Positions 63,024-64,000 of a stretch of DNA of 64,000 nucleotides are shown in pieces. The notes below the pieces were generated by a model, which saw only the letters and a program-made list of their open reading frames with translations, had not been told where the DNA came from and did not search any database. The position numbers and the translations under genes are program-made. Each line of letters opens with the position of its first letter. Within the stretch, counting starts at the first letter, position 1. The DNA comes from Fluviicola chungangensis (GTDB lineage Bacteria > Bacteroidota > Bacteroidia > Flavobacteriales_D > Crocinitomicaceae): the NCBI RefSeq assembly GCF_007558725.1, contig NZ_VLPL01000007.1, forward strand, positions 62,001-126,000, read 5' to 3'.

Positions 63024-64000
63024 ATGAAAACCTTGAAAATAAACCATTTATTTTTATCAACTCTTTTATTTCTCCCACTTTTCAGCTACTCACAAGTCCA
63101 GCTTGGAATGAAAGCCCCGGAAATCCATCCCGAAGGAACCTATAACTGCGGAAACATTTCCCTTCAACCGGAATCGCTCAAAGGAAAAATTGTAGTCCTC
63201 GACTTTTGGGCAACCTGGTGTTCTCCTTGCGTTGCAGCTTTCCCCGAGAACAATGAACTCTCCGCCAAATACAAGGATAAAGGTGTGGTGTTTATTGCCA
63301 TCACAGATGATCCGAAAGAGAAACTGGAAAATTTCCTAAAGAAAGTGAAAATCGACTTTTGTGTCGGGAGAGACGATGACCAGCAGGATTTTAAGAACTA
63401 CAGTGTTACAGGCCGACCGGCCATGTTCATTATCAACAGAGACGGAATCCTGGTTTACCGGGGCAATCATTTAACGGAGGAAACTCTTTTGGAAGTTGTC
63501 AACACAAACGGAATTGCTCCCGAACAAAAAAGCAGTCGCCCGGAAGTAATCCTGAACGGTGGATTCCGTGGAGGAGAGGATCCGCTGTACAACGGAATGA
63601 AAATGATGACCGGAAACACTCAATCCTGTACTCCTGAATTGATCGATCAACTGATCATCCGGCCTTCCCTGGAAACAAACTCGACAGGGTCCTTTGGCTA
63701 CCGGATGAAGCAGGATCACGTTGGTATTACCTACAGTTCGGGAACACTCGAAGACATTTTTGTTTTTTTGCATGACCTTCCGTCAACCGTGTGGATAGCA
63801 AACATGGTAAACGACAGTTGCAGGTATGACGTTATTTACTGGAGAAAAAACGACAGTTTTGAAAAAGCGGTTTCGGAAATTGAGCACGCGTTGACAAGTG
63901 GGTTATCAATCACATTCGACAGTATTTCGGAAAAAAGGCCTGTAACGGTTTTGTCATTGAACAAATCAAATGGATCTGTCATCAGCCCGGAACAATTGGA
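63024..64000 (+). CDS. TlpA-like thioredoxin with a DUF3738-like C-terminal region (truncated by the window edge)
   Basis: Start of a gene cut by the right edge; 325 codons are visible from ATG 63024, which gives a signal peptide (MKTLKINHLFLSTLLFLP...YSQ). An earlier in-frame ATG at 62985 is less likely. A TlpA/ResA-like thioredoxin domain spans about 35-165, with active site TWCSPC and cis-Pro in GRPAMF. After residue 175 comes a region with IDQLIIRPS, TLEDIFVFLHDLP and RYDVIYWRKND, resembling DUF3738/TIGR03435. Membrane-facing thiol-disulfide function is inferred for the first domain; the second is of unknown role. Confidence 0.85.
   Translation, partial: MKTLKINHLFLSTLLFLPLFSYSQVQLGMKAPEIHPEGTYNCGNISLQPESLKGKIVVLDFWATWCSPCVAAFPENNELSAKYKDKGVVFIAITDDPKEKLENFLKKVKIDFCVGRDDDQQDFKNYSVTGRPAMFIINRDGILVYRGNHLTEETLLEVVNTNGIAPEQKSSRPEVILNGGFRGGEDPLYNGMKMMTGNTQSCTPELIDQLIIRPSLETNSTGSFGYRMKQDHVGITYSSGTLEDIFVFLHDLPSTVWIANMVNDSCRYDVIYWRKNDSFEKAVSEIEHALTSGLSITFDSISEKRPVTVLSLNKSNGSVISPEQL

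Overview
The window is chromosomal DNA of a member of the Bacteroidota, most likely the order Flavobacteriales and close to Crocinitomicaceae (Fluviicola-like). Support: type IX secretion (T9SS) sorting domains, a PorP/SprF protein, a CHU_C-type gliding C-terminus, DUF4270 and DUF3098 proteins, many lipoproteins, and promoters with the Bacteroidota -7 box TAnnTTTG. The family-level placement is inference from gene content. I see no rRNA, tRNA, CRISPR, prophage or insertion sequence; most of the window is core genome.

Layout. 1-4.3 kb: the start of panC (left edge), divergent from a stand-alone GT5 glycogen-synthase-like gene, a DUF4270 lipoprotein and glmS. 4.5-6.7 kb: three tandem paralogues with a four-cysteine N-terminal module, one membrane segment and a beta-sandwich. 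6.9-13.9 kb: a small membrane protein, an S9 peptidase, and a run RND exporter-rfbA-GGPP synthase. 13.9-17.9 kb (minus): TPR-PP2C phosphatase, cruF, crtZ, crtYcd. 18-20 kb (minus): a haem-protein-like membrane protein, a cytochrome c lipoprotein and hflX. 20-28 kb: two amidohydrolase genes, two T9SS cargo proteins and a Mn-type superoxide dismutase. 28-38.4 kb: mrp/nifU, a 1614-residue barrel plus 13-repeat protein, a CHU_C protein with its PorP partner, OmpA and a CoA-binding protein. 38.4-43.3 kb (minus): an XRE-Fic gene, queA, and the ftsX-DUF3098-uppP-truB operon. 43.5-47.2 kb: YceI, aspartate kinase, a double-OmpA protein and a lipoprotein. 47.3-53.5 kb: MerR/cobalamin regulator, crtI, crtB, idi, a QueD/PTPS-like enzyme, a small membrane protein and a photolyase. 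53.6-64 kb: a carboxypeptidase-like-domain protein, guaB, two PpiC chaperones, a MoxR ATPase, a lipoprotein, a SirB1-like protein and a TlpA-like thioredoxin cut by the right edge.

Working together. The two carotenoid loci plus GGPP synthase encode nearly a whole xanthophyll pathway: IPP/DMAPP (Idi), GGPP, phytoene (CrtB), lycopene (CrtI), cyclisation (CrtYcd), 3-hydroxylation (CrtZ) and 1',2'-hydration (CruF). The second locus is headed by a CarH/LitR-type regulator with an intact W-x9-EH motif and also carries a photolyase and a pterin-type enzyme, so it reads as a light-response island. An inverted repeat surrounds the crtI -7 box.

The least explained items are the three four-cysteine paralogues, the barrel/repeat protein, the Fic gene with a palindrome over its promoter, the amidohydrolase domains with NST in place of HxH, and the crtB-idi junction where a single in-frame TAG separates the two enzymes.
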